A stretch of 64,000 nt of DNA from contig JACERY010000004.1 of the NCBI GenBank assembly GCA_013912105.1, positions 33,637 through 97,636 on the forward strand. The letters run 5' to 3'. The notes below the pieces were generated by a model, which ran no database searches, had not been told where the DNA came from, and was given only the letters and a program-made list of their open reading frames with translations. Shown one piece after another: positions 7,694 through 16,875 of this stretch (its first letter is position 1; the number at the start of each line of letters is the position of its first letter). The translations under genes were made by a program, and so were the position numbers. The stretch is from Acidimicrobiales bacterium (GTDB lineage: Bacteria > Actinomycetota > Acidimicrobiia > Acidimicrobiales > UBA8592).

Positions 7694-9603
7694 TGGGATT
7701 TGGGCCACCAATCGGTTTCGGAGGCGCTAATTCAGTGACTTCCTCTCGAGACGCAGGCCTTCCTCATGCAGGTGTTCCTGGGCATTTGCAAGAAGAAGTG
7801 AATACTGTTTTAGATAATGAACCTATCCACGAAACCGAACCTATTGAGTTCAAACACTTTATTGGGAAAGAACCATTGTTCACCCTTAGAAGTTTTTTAA
7901 GCGGGCATAAATGGAAATTAGCCTTAGCTTTAGTCTTAGTAGTGGGAGAGAGTATTTTACTGCAAGCTGGTCCACTTCTTACTAAGTTCGGCATTGACGA
8001 AGGTGTCGTACCAGGTAACAAAAATATCCTGATCACAGTAGCTTTAGCATATATCGGAAGTATCGCTCTTCACGGATTGAGTGCGTGGTACCGAATCCGG
8101 TATACCGGAGCACTCGGAGAGAGCCTTATGAAAAACCTTCGAATAAAGGTTTTTAGCCACCTCCAAAGACAGTCCTTAAATTTCTACACGAATGAAAAAG
8201 CAGGGGTTCTCATGACTCGCATGACCAGCGACATCGAAGCGCTTTCCCAACTTTTTCAGGAAGGGTTAGTAAATTTTGCTGTCCAAGGATTAACGGTAAT
8301 CGTGATCACAATCATATTGATAGTTCTTAGCCCTACGCTTGGCTTAATTACCCTTCTTGCTATTGTCCCAGTAACAATTATTTTAAGCGAGTGGTTCCGC
8401 CGAAAATCATCAAATGCTTACGGTAGGGTCAGGAACCGAATCAGTGATGTACTATCTGATCTACAGGAAAGTCTGGCCGGTATTCGAGTTATCACTTCTC
8501 ATAATAGAAGGCGGCATAACGTTATACGCCACACCAATATTGTTGGAGAGCACAAAGACGCAAATCTTGATGCCATTAAAGCTGCTTCCATTTACACACC
8601 TGGAACCGAGGCGATAGCAATAGTTGGAAGAGCCTTGGTTCTTATCATCGGTGGGCGTATGGTGCTGAATGGAGAACTCGAAATAGGAGAATTAACCGCC
8701 TTCCTTCTCTACCTAGGAGCATTTTTTGCTCCGATTCAGACACTTACCCAACTCTACAATGGATACCAGCAAGGCCAAGCAGCTGTATCAAAGTTAAGAG
8801 ATTTATTAGCGACGGCTCCCAGCGTCCCTGAAAACCCAACAGCTTTCGAGCTATCTTCTATTGAAGGAGCGATTGAGTTTAAGTCAGTGAATTTCAGTTA
8901 CGAACCTGGAGAAAAAGTACTCACTAACATAAACCTCAATATCCAAGCCGGTGAAACAATTGCAATCGTTGGCCCAACTGGCGGCGGTAAATCAACAATA
9001 GCTAAGCTCACCACACGATTTTATGACCCAGATTCAGGAACAATAACGATTGATGGTTCCAACATTCGTGACGTAACTATTGAGTCACTCCGAAGGCAAA
9101 TAGGAGTTGTCCCGCAAGAGCCTTTTCTTTTTGCTGGATCAATTCGAGATAATATCTCGTTCTCTAGGCCTGATGCTACTGATGAAGACGTATTTCGATC
9201 GTTAGACGCAGTTGGATTGACAGGTTTAGTTGAGTCATTGCCATCTGGGATAAATACTGAAATCCATGAGCGAGGTGCTTCACTAAGCGCAGGAGAACGT
9301 CAATTGATCGCTCTAGCAAGAGCTTTTCTGTCACAACCACGTGTCCTAGTGCTAGATGAAGCAACTTCGAATCTTGACCTTCAATCTGAAAATCGTATTG
9401 AGAAAGCTTTAGATCAACTACTTGATGGACGAACCGCTATTATTGTCGCTCATCGATTAGCTACGGTTATGCGTGCTGACCGGATTATTGTTGTCAGCTC
9501 AGGAAACATTGTTGAAGAAGGAACCCACGCAGAACTCCTAGGTCAAGGCGGGCATTACTCTCAGATGCATGAGCAATGGAAACAGGTAGTGGATACTCAA
9601 TGA
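7693..9603 (+). CDS. ABC exporter half-transporter, catalytic-site subunit
   Basis: This is the second half of the heterodimeric exporter (636 residues). An N-terminal cytosolic stretch of about 65 residues is rich in Gly, Pro and acidic residues, followed by a six-helix membrane domain (about 75-370) and an NBD. Walker A is GPTGGGKST near 426, the Q-loop VVPQEPFLF is normal, and Walker B LVLDEATSNLD near 552 keeps the catalytic Glu. Its signature is altered to LSAGERQ. In the head-to-tail dimer that signature faces the degenerate Walker B of the partner, so one ATP site is canonical and one is not. The last four bases overlap the next ATPase gene (ATGA). Multidrug or lipid export is the family role. 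Confidence 0.92.
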   Translation: MGFGPPIGFGGANSVTSSRDAGLPHAGVPGHLQEEVNTVLDNEPIHETEPIEFKHFIGKEPLFTLRSFLSGHKWKLALALVLVVGESILLQAGPLLTKFGIDEGVVPGNKNILITVALAYIGSIALHGLSAWYRIRYTGALGESLMKNLRIKVFSHLQRQSLNFYTNEKAGVLMTRMTSDIEALSQLFQEGLVNFAVQGLTVIVITIILIVLSPTLGLITLLAIVPVTIILSEWFRRKSSNAYGRVRNRISDVLSDLQESLAGIRVITSHNRRRHNVIRHTNIVGEHKDANLDAIKAASIYTPGTEAIAIVGRALVLIIGGRMVLNGELEIGELTAFLLYLGAFFAPIQTLTQLYNGYQQGQAAVSKLRDLLATAPSVPENPTAFELSSIEGAIEFKSVNFSYEPGEKVLTNINLNIQAGETIAIVGPTGGGKSTIAKLTTRFYDPDSGTITIDGSNIRDVTIESLRRQIGVVPQEPFLFAGSIRDNISFSRPDATDEDVFRSLDAVGLTGLVESLPSGINTEIHERGASLSAGERQLIALARAFLSQPRVLVLDEATSNLDLQSENRIEKALDQLLDGRTAIIVAHRLATVMRADRIIVVSSGNIVEEGTHAELLGQGGHYSQMHEQWKQVVDTQ

Positions 9604-10397
9604 GCGAAGCAATTGCGGCTATAGAAATGAGGGATATTTCGCTTATTCGTGATAACAAGCAAGTACTAAGTAACGTGACCCTAGAAGTTCACACAAAAGA
9701 CAAATGGGTGATCCTAGGAGCTAATGGTTCTGGAAAAACATCGTTATTAAAAATTGCTGGCCTTCATTTACACCCTAGTTCCGGAACTATTAGCGTTCTG
9801 GGACATGAGTTAGGCAAAACAGATATCCGAAAAATGCGTCACCTAGTTGGCTTTAGCAGCGCTGCCTTGATTGATATTTTAAGACCTTCTCTCTTGGCGA
9901 AAGATGTTGTAATGACAGCAAAATTTGGAGCTTTAGAGCCGTGGTGGAACTCTTACGATGAAGAAGATGAAGACATAGCTTTATCCCATTTAGAGAGATT
10001 AGGTGTTATGAATTTCGCTAATCGCACATTTGGTTCCCTATCATCAGGTGAGAAACAACGAGTACTCATAGCAAGAAGTCTAATGAGTAACCCCAAACTT
10101 CTACTATTGGATGAGCCAGCTGCTGGCCTAGATTTTCCAGGGCGTGAAGACCTTATCCAGAGCCTAAATCTTCTTGCTAATGACCCAATTGCTCCAGCCA
10201 TTATTATGGTTACTCATCATGTCGAAGAAATACCCGAAGGATTCACTCATGTGCTTTTATTAAAGAACGGGGCCCATTTCGCTTCAGGTAAGATTTCAGA
10301 ACTTCTAACCAGCGAAAATCTTTCTGCATGTTTTGACATGAGTTTGCAGCTCAATAATTCCTCCGGACGGTGGTACGCCCAATTGTCAATTGGCTAG
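9600..10397 (+). CDS. Stand-alone ABC ATPase, YlmA-like
   Basis: This cytosolic ATP-binding subunit of 265 residues has Walker A GANGSGKTS (about 43-51), signature LSSGEKQRVLIARSLM, Walker B LLLLDEPAAGLD and a switch His in VTHHVEE. The DEPAAGLD form and the overall pattern resemble YlmA/ModF-like ATPases that occur without an adjacent permease. I chose the ATG at 9600, which overlaps the exporter stop (ATGA); an in-frame ATG at 9576 lies inside the exporter gene. Its partner membrane protein is unknown; pairing with the exporter is unlikely because those proteins carry their own NBDs. It overlaps convergent thiN by four bases. Confidence 0.85.
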   Translation: MSEAIAAIEMRDISLIRDNKQVLSNVTLEVHTKDKWVILGANGSGKTSLLKIAGLHLHPSSGTISVLGHELGKTDIRKMRHLVGFSSAALIDILRPSLLAKDVVMTAKFGALEPWWNSYDEEDEDIALSHLERLGVMNFANRTFGSLSSGEKQRVLIARSLMSNPKLLLLDEPAAGLDFPGREDLIQSLNLLANDPIAPAIIMVTHHVEEIPEGFTHVLLLKNGAHFASGKISELLTSENLSACFDMSLQLNNSSGRWYAQLSIG

Positions 10398-11044
10398 AAG
10401 ATATTTGGCTGAATTACTAGCAGCATTCCACTATCGATCTTAATTTCTCCTACTGCGCCTTCTAGCTCGTTACTTAAACCAAGTGTTGAATTTGGCTTTA
10501 AGGTAGCGCTGCTTAATTCCCATCGGAACCCTGAAGTAGAAACTCCAATTGCATCTCCTATGTGAGCGAAGAGCGATACTGTGCCACTACCCATTTTGAG
10601 TATTTGTCTCGATTCTCTAACAACAGTAATTAAAGTATTTGAAATTATTGCCTGACAATCAATGGAGCAAAGCTTGTCAGAACCAAGTAACGCAAACAGG
10701 CCAAAGAGCTGATCAACCCGTCCAAGTCCTGAATCTATAAGAAGTACAGAGTTAGAATTCTCACTTGCGTACTCAATAGATAGCTCCATATCAGACTTAT
10801 CTTTATCTTCTGAGTATTTGACGGATTCAATTTGATTTTCCCTTACCCAAGCAAGTCCACTATCCGATATCGAATCAAGATCACCTATAAGAATGTCAGG
10901 AGTTATGCCTAATTTAAGAGCGTTATCTAAACCAGAGTCAGCAGCTACGATTAAATCATTCTTGTCAATAAACTTCGTAACTTTTTGAGAACAGTTTGGT
11001 CCGCCGCTAAAAATTACAGATCCTTTGTATTCCTTATCGTTCAT
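10394..11044 (-). CDS. thiN: Thiamine pyrophosphokinase
   Basis: This enzyme transfers pyrophosphate from ATP to thiamine, giving the cofactor TPP. The 216-residue protein has family motifs: an N-terminal VIFSGGPN, AADSGLDNALKLGITPD, GDLDSIS (metal/pyrophosphate site), a Lys/Asp-rich SEDKDKSDMELSIEYA, and a C-terminal beta domain with GDAIGVSTSGFRW. The length is normal. It is the last gene of a minus-strand run (MFS exporter, small membrane protein, thiN) with a 23-base gap upstream. TPP is the cofactor of MenD, encoded at 19752-21479. Confidence 0.88.
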   Translation of the reverse strand: MNDKEYKGSVIFSGGPNCSQKVTKFIDKNDLIVAADSGLDNALKLGITPDILIGDLDSISDSGLAWVRENQIESVKYSEDKDKSDMELSIEYASENSNSVLLIDSGLGRVDQLFGLFALLGSDKLCSIDCQAIISNTLITVVRESRQILKMGSGTVSLFAHIGDAIGVSTSGFRWELSSATLKPNSTLGLSNELEGAVGEIKIDSGMLLVIQPNIF

Positions 11045-11067
11045 AAGTGTTTCTCTTTTTAGAAGGT

Positions 11068-11274
11068 TTAGGTTTCATGACTTTCATTTGCCTTATCTGA
11101 TCTCAATTTTAGCCAAGCAAAAAAAAATGCTGCTACCGAACCGAGCACGGCTATGAAAAAAGATTTTGAAGCGGATAGTCCAATAGAAGCTGCAAATAAA
11201 ATCACGACAACAAATCCACCTATGAAAGATAGAGGATACGCTAGGCAACCGAGACGTTGTGGCACTTTCTCCAA
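11068..11274 (-). CDS. Small two-helix membrane protein, unknown function
   Basis: This 68-residue protein has two predicted membrane helices: LAYPLSFIGGFVVVILFAAS (about 11-30) and FFIAVLGSVAAFFFAWL (about 39-55), followed by a short charged tail. I do not recognise a family. The start appears to be TTG at 11274, seven bases after the MFS stop, with a purine-rich GGGGTGAAAG upstream; a GTG three codons later is also possible. Tight packing between the MFS gene and thiN, plus a clean hydrophobic pattern, argue for a real gene. It could be an accessory subunit of the exporter, but nothing shows that directly. Confidence 0.7.
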   Translation of the reverse strand: MEKVPQRLGCLAYPLSFIGGFVVVILFAASIGLSASKSFFIAVLGSVAAFFFAWLKLRSDKANESHET

Positions 11275-11281
11275 TCTACTT

Positions 11282-12937
11282 TCACCCCGACTTCAGCACT
11301 CGTTTAGATACAGGCAATTTTTGTTTAGATTTACTTCCTTCAATAATTATTGAATTAGTTACAGTATCGTATTGCAAGAATGATTTAATTTTCTTTTCAT
11401 ACTTTAGATTTTCTTGTGATGATTCTCTACTCGGAGCCCAAAGAGCAAACCCCAGTGCCCCAATTAGAGCAATGATTAAAGACGCCCAAAGGGCTTCACT
11501 CCAGCCGTTAACAACTGCCTGCTTTACTTTTTCCAGAAACTCAAAACTCTTTTCGTCTAAACTAGAAGCTAACATAGGCGCAACTGCAGGTGTTTCTTTT
11601 ACAGCCGCTACTATCTCTTCTGGGAAGTTTCCTATTTCGGATATTGAGTTCCTATAGCTGCTGTTAAAAACTGACCCCGCTATGGCTATTCCGATCACAG
11701 CTCCAAACTCTCGCAATACATCGTTTAGAGCAGAAGCGACACCCTGCTTTTCGGATGGCAAGGCAGAAACTAAAATCTCCGTTGCAGGTGGCGACACGAG
11801 TCCCATTCCAGCTCCATAAAGGATCAAGACTATTGTCAGCAACTGTAAATCATTGGTTATTCCAGCAGTTGTTCCAATGTAGAATGCTGCACCAAGCAAC
11901 AGGAAACCAAATGTTCCAACTATTCTAAAACCTAGCTTCCTAGATAAAGGAATTGCCGCCAAAGAAGCAGGAAATAATCCTATAGCTGCTAGCAAAAAAC
12001 TTAGGCCAGTATTTAACGGTCCATAGCCTATGACAAAGGCCAGGTATGGCACAGTAACGAAAAAGAAACCAAAAGCTAGAGAAAACTGAATTAGAAGCGC
12101 GAATGAGCTTGACCTAACTCCTTCGTTAGAAAATATTCGGAGGTCAAGAAGCGGCGTTTCGGTTCTTAATTCCCATTTGATGAAAATCATGAGAAAAATT
12201 CCCCCCACAATAAAAGCCAGTAATATAAGAGTCGATGCCCAACCTTTTGTGGGGCCCTCCATAACTCCGAAGACGATACCACCGATGGCTAGCAGCGATA
12301 GAATAGCGCCGACTGGATCTAAGTTCGACTCTTCAGGGGCTGATGACTCTGGGAGAAAAATCCCACACAGAGCAAAAATACCTAGCGATAAGAATGCCAT
12401 TACCATAAAAACTGACCCCCACCAGTAATTCTCAAGTAAAGCTCCAGATAGAAGAATCCCGAGGAACCCTCCCGAGAAAACAGCAGCTGTCCAGATTGCA
12501 ACACCTTTCGCCCTTTTATTTTCAGGTAGCGTTGTGGTAATCGTTGAAAGAGTGGCCGGAAAAATAAAAGCAGCCCCAATTCCACTAAGAGCCCTTAAAG
12601 CTATTACTAGCTTCGCTTCCGAAGCCCCTAAAAATTCTAAGTCCTTAGTAAATAATGTGGCACCATTTGCAACCATCAAAACAAAAACTCCAAAAAGCAA
12701 CATCCGTTTGCGTCCGAACCTGTCCCCTAGAGCACCTGCGGGTAGAAGCAATACGGCTAAGGAGAAAGCATAAACATCAACCATCCATTGGATATCTGAT
12801 TGGCTAGCTCCAAGCTCCCTTGAGAGTTCTGGTATCGCCACATTTAATGAAGAGATATTTGCGACAACTAATACGGCTGCAGAAATTGTCGCAGCAAGAA
12901 TTGTAAATGAGTTACTTCTTTTGACGGTAGCTTTCAT
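11282..12937 (-). CDS. MFS drug exporter, DHA2 (14-TM, EmrB/QacA-like)
   Basis: This inner-membrane proton antiporter of the DHA2 class has 551 residues. The first helix is followed by NVAIPELSRELGASQSDIQW, the classic DHA2 beginning. GALGDRFGRKRMLLFG is the MFS motif A loop between helices 2 and 3, and ALSGIGAAFIFPATLSTI is the motif B region. The length and hydrophobic pattern fit 14 helices. The C-terminal cytosolic tail (about 40 residues) is lysine-rich. Substrates are unpredictable from sequence. It heads a run with the small membrane protein and thiN. A 151-base gap separates it from the divergent VOC gene. Confidence 0.9.
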   Translation of the reverse strand: MKATVKRSNSFTILAATISAAVLVVANISSLNVAIPELSRELGASQSDIQWMVDVYAFSLAVLLLPAGALGDRFGRKRMLLFGVFVLMVANGATLFTKDLEFLGASEAKLVIALRALSGIGAAFIFPATLSTITTTLPENKRAKGVAIWTAAVFSGGFLGILLSGALLENYWWGSVFMVMAFLSLGIFALCGIFLPESSAPEESNLDPVGAILSLLAIGGIVFGVMEGPTKGWASTLILLAFIVGGIFLMIFIKWELRTETPLLDLRIFSNEGVRSSSFALLIQFSLAFGFFFVTVPYLAFVIGYGPLNTGLSFLLAAIGLFPASLAAIPLSRKLGFRIVGTFGFLLLGAAFYIGTTAGITNDLQLLTIVLILYGAGMGLVSPPATEILVSALPSEKQGVASALNDVLREFGAVIGIAIAGSVFNSSYRNSISEIGNFPEEIVAAVKETPAVAPMLASSLDEKSFEFLEKVKQAVVNGWSEALWASLIIALIGALGFALWAPSRESSQENLKYEKKIKSFLQYDTVTNSIIIEGSKSKQKLPVSKRVLKSG

Positions 12938-13088
12938 CGTTTCAAGTTTGACATGGTTGCCTTATTTCTGGTGGATTCTGCTAAACCTCTTTCTTCTGCA
13001 TTGTGAGTTTTACCTATCGATCAAGAATGACAAATTTTATCGACGAACTTCTGACTCTTTACTATGGAAGCATTGCTATTGTTTATAG

Positions 13089-13742
13089 ATGAATACGAAC
13101 GAGAATGAATTATTGCAAATCTCCTTAAATGAGAACCCAGAAGCTTGGAAGTCTCTAGGGTTCTCAATAAATCAATTAGACAGTGGAGTTTCATTTTTTA
13201 AGATTGGAAAAGTTCGATTCCTATTTAATCCTGATGAAGAGTTTCATGGATTCGGTGAGATACTTGCCGTTAATATTGAGAGATCTATTGAGTCTATTCC
13301 ATTTGGAAAACTATCTAACGAAACTATTAAGGAAATAGATGCAATTCCTCCTGAAACTCATGCAAATGGTGTTTGCAGAATTGACCACTTAGTAATAACT
13401 ACCGCAAATGCAGATAGGACAACATCTGCTCTTGAGAATGCTGGTGTAACCGCAAAGGGAACCAGAACGTTCGGTGAAAAAAATAACAGAGTCCGGCAAA
13501 CATTTTTTTGGCTTGGTGAAGTGATACTAGAATTAGTTGGACCAGACCAAGCAACCGGAGATGCTCCAGCGACCCTGTGGGGCTTGGCGCTCGTTTCAGA
13601 AGATATTGAAAGGACAATAGCGGTAATTAAAAATTGCACTCCTTTAAAAGAAGCTGTTCAACCCGGTCGAAAGATTACTACAGTAAAAAATCGCGATGTC
13701 GGTGTAGGAGTCCCTATAGCGATTATGACACCGCATAAATAA
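13089..13742 (+). CDS. VOC (glyoxalase-like) superfamily protein
   Basis: The 217-residue protein has a C-terminal VOC module (about 98-200) starting with CRIDHLVITTANADRTTSALENAG, then the characteristic QTFFWLGEVILELVG, in which a Glu often serves as metal ligand, and WGLALVSEDIERTIAVI. The N-terminal 95 residues may be a degenerate second module (FFKIGKVRFLF resembles a VOC strand). VOC proteins include glyoxalases, dioxygenases and binding proteins, so no reaction can be assigned. It is followed by an SDR gene on the same strand after 62 bases. Confidence 0.75.
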   Translation: MNTNENELLQISLNENPEAWKSLGFSINQLDSGVSFFKIGKVRFLFNPDEEFHGFGEILAVNIERSIESIPFGKLSNETIKEIDAIPPETHANGVCRIDHLVITTANADRTTSALENAGVTAKGTRTFGEKNNRVRQTFFWLGEVILELVGPDQATGDAPATLWGLALVSEDIERTIAVIKNCTPLKEAVQPGRKITTVKNRDVGVGVPIAIMTPHK

Positions 13743-13804
13743 GTGTTTTAGCCTTCTGTATACCTACACAAACCTAATAGAGATGTTTCAATTAAGATAA
13801 ATCT

Positions 13805-14563
13805 ATGAGTATCTCCAAATTATTTGATTTATCTGACCAAACGGCCATAGTCACTGGAAGCGGAAAGGGGATCGGGGAAGGCATTGCCAGATTATTATCG
13901 CTTGCTGGCGCAAACGTAGTTGTCTCTTCAAGAACCCTAGAAGACATCCAAAAAGTTTCAAGTGACATCAATAGTGTCGGCGGGTCTTCTATTCCCTTTG
14001 TTTGCGATGTCACAGATGATACGCAGGTCGACGCTCTAGCAAAGTGTGCAATTCAGAATTTCGGAAAGATAGATATTTGGATTAATAATGTTGGAGGAAG
14101 CTCGGGACGTACTCCGTTAAAAGAACTTTCGCGCGAAGATTGGGATCAAACAATTGCTTTGACGTTAACTTCAGTTTTTATTGGTTGCCAGGTTGCTGCG
14201 CAGAATATGACCAGCGGAAGCATCGTTAATATTTCTTCAAGATCGTCATGGGGAGCTGTGCCAAACAATTCACATTATGGGGCAGCGAAAGCTGGTGTGA
14301 ATGTACTCACCGCTTCTTTAGCACATGAATTAGGCCCTGAGATTCGCTGCAATGCAGTTGCTTCAGGTGCAGTTCCAACAGAAATTTTTTTTGAAGTAAT
14401 GAAACTAAAACCAGAAGACTTACCTACGTATGCTAAAGAAACTGGAATTCCCCTTCAACGTCTCGGTACTCCTCAAGACATAGCTGGAACTGTCTTATTC
14501 CTCTGCTCTGAGGCATCCGCATGGATGACAGGAGAGATAATCACAGTGAGCGGCGGTCGGTAG
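13805..14563 (+). CDS. Short-chain dehydrogenase/reductase
   Basis: This is a classical SDR of 252 residues. The cofactor motif TGSGKGIG (about 18-25) is followed by SSRTLED, a pattern that suggests NADP(H). Other marks are the NNVGG structural motif, a catalytic Ser in NISSRSSWG, the catalytic Tyr and Lys of HYGAAKAG, and a C-terminal MTGEIITVSGGR. It looks like the FabG/glucose-dehydrogenase-like group. The exact substrate is unknown. It abuts the convergent amidohydrolase with no spacer at all (TAG followed directly by the other gene's stop). Confidence 0.85.
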   Translation: MSISKLFDLSDQTAIVTGSGKGIGEGIARLLSLAGANVVVSSRTLEDIQKVSSDINSVGGSSIPFVCDVTDDTQVDALAKCAIQNFGKIDIWINNVGGSSGRTPLKELSREDWDQTIALTLTSVFIGCQVAAQNMTSGSIVNISSRSSWGAVPNNSHYGAAKAGVNVLTASLAHELGPEIRCNAVASGAVPTEIFFEVMKLKPEDLPTYAKETGIPLQRLGTPQDIAGTVLFLCSEASAWMTGEIITVSGGR

Positions 14564-15751
14564 TTATATGGGATTTGGTTTACTGAGTTGAAGAACATTT
14601 TCAAGTAAAATTTTTCTTTGCTCTTCTTTACCAAATTCCTTTAATTCCACAACGTAATCCAATGGAGTTGGCATCCCTTCGATATGGGGCCAATCTGATC
14701 CGAACACGACCCTATCTACACCCATCAATTCAGCAACTTCGTAAGGATCATCTTCCCAAAATGGATTGATCCAAACATTTTTTTTGAATAGCTCCAAAGG
14801 ATCTTCTTTAAACCAACCCATGAGTTTGTTTTTTTGTTGTGGAAGCTTTCTAAAAAGGTCCGGCAAAAAACTTGAGCCATTCTCAACAGATACAATCCTT
14901 AGATTTGGAAATCTTTCATACATTTTTTGCAAAGACATTGTCATCAGCCAATCAAGAGCAGCTCTTTCTATATTAAATGCTTTGATTGAAGGAGAGTAAG
15001 AAGCTCCGCCTCCAAAATTTGCACCAAATCCATCCTCTGCATAGCCCTGAGATGAATAGCCACTGTCACCGGCATGAATAACTAAAGGGATTCCTGCATC
15101 ATTAAGTAGAGACCAGAATGGATCGAACATTTTATCAGCAGGTGATTTAGGGCCATCAACTGTCCAAACAGCTGCTGGCCTAATGCAAATAACGCGTGCC
15201 CCATGATCCAAAGCTATACGGAGTTCTTCAACAGCGTAATCGACATCACAAAGACTAATATATGGAGCCGCATATATCGTATCTTTATAATTGAAACCCC
15301 AGTCTTCATACAACCATTTATTGAAAGCACGGAAAAGAACTTTCACGGCTTCAACGTCATTTTTTAACAGCTCCTCATACAAGACACCCAAAGTAGGAAA
15401 AAGCCAAACTCCTTGGAGACCTTGATCCCCGATCTTTCTTAGTCGCGCATCTCTATTCATATATTCATCTGGAAGTGGTTCACGATCTTTAAGCATGTCC
15501 AAGGGAGAGCGACCTGAGGGGTTACCTCTAAAGTATTCGTGTAAAGCACCGGGTTTGGCTATTGGATTCCAAGTGGGGTTTGCTACTGCTGTGCTAATTT
15601 GCCCTCCAACAATGTGATGTTTTCGACCTTTAATCTCACACCACTGTACGCAACGCCGCTGCCACTCTTTAGGTACATGGCGGGTGAAGGCATCTTCTGC
15701 TTCGTAATAATGGTTGTCACAATCAAAAGGAACAAAATCTAAATCATCCAC
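14564..15751 (-). CDS. Amidohydrolase-2 family metal-dependent hydrolase or decarboxylase
   Basis: This is a TIM-barrel enzyme of 395 residues in the ACMSD/amidohydrolase-2 family. The N-terminal FDCDNHYYEAEDAFTRHVP contains the variant metal-site segment DNHYY. Other features are LVIHAGDSGYS (metal His), IVSVENGSSFLPDLFRKL and a late FGSDWPHIEGMP (catalytic Asp). The DNHYYE and EDAFTRH form is common in actinobacterial members of unknown substrate, often near xenobiotic or steroid genes; the P450s of this window are 20 kb away. It stands alone, upstream of nothing on its strand and convergent with the SDR. Confidence 0.82.
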   Translation of the reverse strand: MDDLDFVPFDCDNHYYEAEDAFTRHVPKEWQRRCVQWCEIKGRKHHIVGGQISTAVANPTWNPIAKPGALHEYFRGNPSGRSPLDMLKDREPLPDEYMNRDARLRKIGDQGLQGVWLFPTLGVLYEELLKNDVEAVKVLFRAFNKWLYEDWGFNYKDTIYAAPYISLCDVDYAVEELRIALDHGARVICIRPAAVWTVDGPKSPADKMFDPFWSLLNDAGIPLVIHAGDSGYSSQGYAEDGFGANFGGGASYSPSIKAFNIERAALDWLMTMSLQKMYERFPNLRIVSVENGSSFLPDLFRKLPQQKNKLMGWFKEDPLELFKKNVWINPFWEDDPYEVAELMGVDRVVFGSDWPHIEGMPTPLDYVVELKEFGKEEQRKILLENVLQLSKPNPI

Positions 15752-15817
15752 TTTTACTCCTTTCCCAGTCTGAATAGCTTACAAGGCTTTGTTCTCATCG
15801 CATTATTATTTTCCATG

Positions 15818-16216
15818 TCAGTCTTCATCAGTGTTAATCATATGATTCGCTGCCATTAGAAAATAGTCATGCATCGCTTCATGAATTTCTCTATTGAGAT
15901 CCATTTCATTTAGAGCATATTCCATGCTGGCCAACCAAGAATCTTTTTGTGCTTTTCCTATCGAAAACGTTGAATGCCTCATCCTCAATCTAGGATGCCC
16001 TCGATTCTCTGAGTACTCGGATGGCCCACCCCAATATTGAATTAGGAAGTCAGCTGTATTTTTCTTTGAACTAGTCAAATCATCAGGGTAAAGGTGCCGA
16101 ATTTGATTCTGTAGCTCAACATCTTCATAGAAGTGATCCAAGAGTTCATAAAACCATGCTCTCCCGCCAACGAGCTCATATACGGTTTTTTCAGCGCCAA
16201 CCCAACGAACATTCAT
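15818..16216 (-). CDS. glbO: Truncated hemoglobin, group II (trHbO)
   Basis: This heme protein of 132 residues probably handles O2, NO or peroxide. The pattern is that of group II truncated globins: GGRAWFYELLDHFYEDV (B helix with a Tyr at B10), HLYPDDLTSSKKNTADFL, YWGGPSEYSENRGHPRLRMRH (proximal His at the end) and DSWLASMEYAL with the conserved G8 Trp. The length is normal. The start ATG is at 16216, 18 bases from the LOG-family gene on the same strand. Several actinobacteria carry glbO; the function here is inferred from family only. Confidence 0.88.
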   Translation of the reverse strand: MNVRWVGAEKTVYELVGGRAWFYELLDHFYEDVELQNQIRHLYPDDLTSSKKNTADFLIQYWGGPSEYSENRGHPRLRMRHSTFSIGKAQKDSWLASMEYALNEMDLNREIHEAMHDYFLMAANHMINTDED

Positions 16217-16234
16217 ACACAGAGTCTAGAACAG

Positions 16235-16810
16235 CTAAGCCATTCCTCCTAGTGTTGTCTCTTTGATCAACTGCAAAGCATCTTTAACCGATGGCGATGA
16301 TGCAACTATGTTTCGGTGTTCAGAAGCTATAAATCCACTATTAACCATAAGATCAATGAATTCGCTTAATGGGTCCCAGAATTGACGATCATCTAGAAGA
16401 ACTACAGGTTTATATTTCTGAGATTCATGCATGTTTAACTTTGTCCATGTTGCTGCTTCAAAGATCTCCTCTAGAGTGCCCATACCTCCTGGTAGAGCAA
16501 CGAATGCGTCAGCTAACGAATACATCTTTTTTTTTCTTGTATGCATATCCGATGTGATTATTAAATCAGTTAAGCCTTCGTGAGCAACTTCACGGTTGGA
16601 AAGAGCTTCGGGAATAACCCCAATCACTTTTCCACCTGCTTGCAGAGCCGCGTCTGCAACGGCCCCCATTATCCCAATCTGTGCCCCACCATAGACAAGT
16701 TGATAACTCTCTTGAGCTAATGCAGTTCCTAATTCTCTAGCTAACTGAGCAAAACGCTTGTCAGTTCCTTCTTGAGAGCCGCAGAACACACAAATGCTTA
16801 GATTAGTCAT
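16235..16810 (-). CDS. LOG-family nucleotide 5'-monophosphate phosphoribohydrolase
   Basis: The protein (191 residues, the usual length) belongs to the TIGR00730/LOG family. Members hydrolyse the N-glycosidic bond of nucleoside monophosphates, including cytokinin ribotides. It starts with SICVFCGSQEGTD, has the Rossmann segment LVYGGAQIGIMGAVADAAL, the signature PGGMGTLEEIFE with catalytic Glu, and ARG-like MHTRKKKMYSLADAF. The gene is upstream of glbO on the same strand and divergent from menE across 65 bases. Whether the host makes cytokinins is not implied; purine salvage or housecleaning is the likelier role. Confidence 0.88.
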   Translation of the reverse strand: MTNLSICVFCGSQEGTDKRFAQLARELGTALAQESYQLVYGGAQIGIMGAVADAALQAGGKVIGVIPEALSNREVAHEGLTDLIITSDMHTRKKKMYSLADAFVALPGGMGTLEEIFEAATWTKLNMHESQKYKPVVLLDDRQFWDPLSEFIDLMVNSGFIASEHRNIVASSPSVKDALQLIKETTLGGMA

Positions 16811-16875
16811 ATTCTGAATCTACATTACTTTCTATCACTTTCTCTTTTCGCTCTGAACTCTGGCAAAATATCTAA

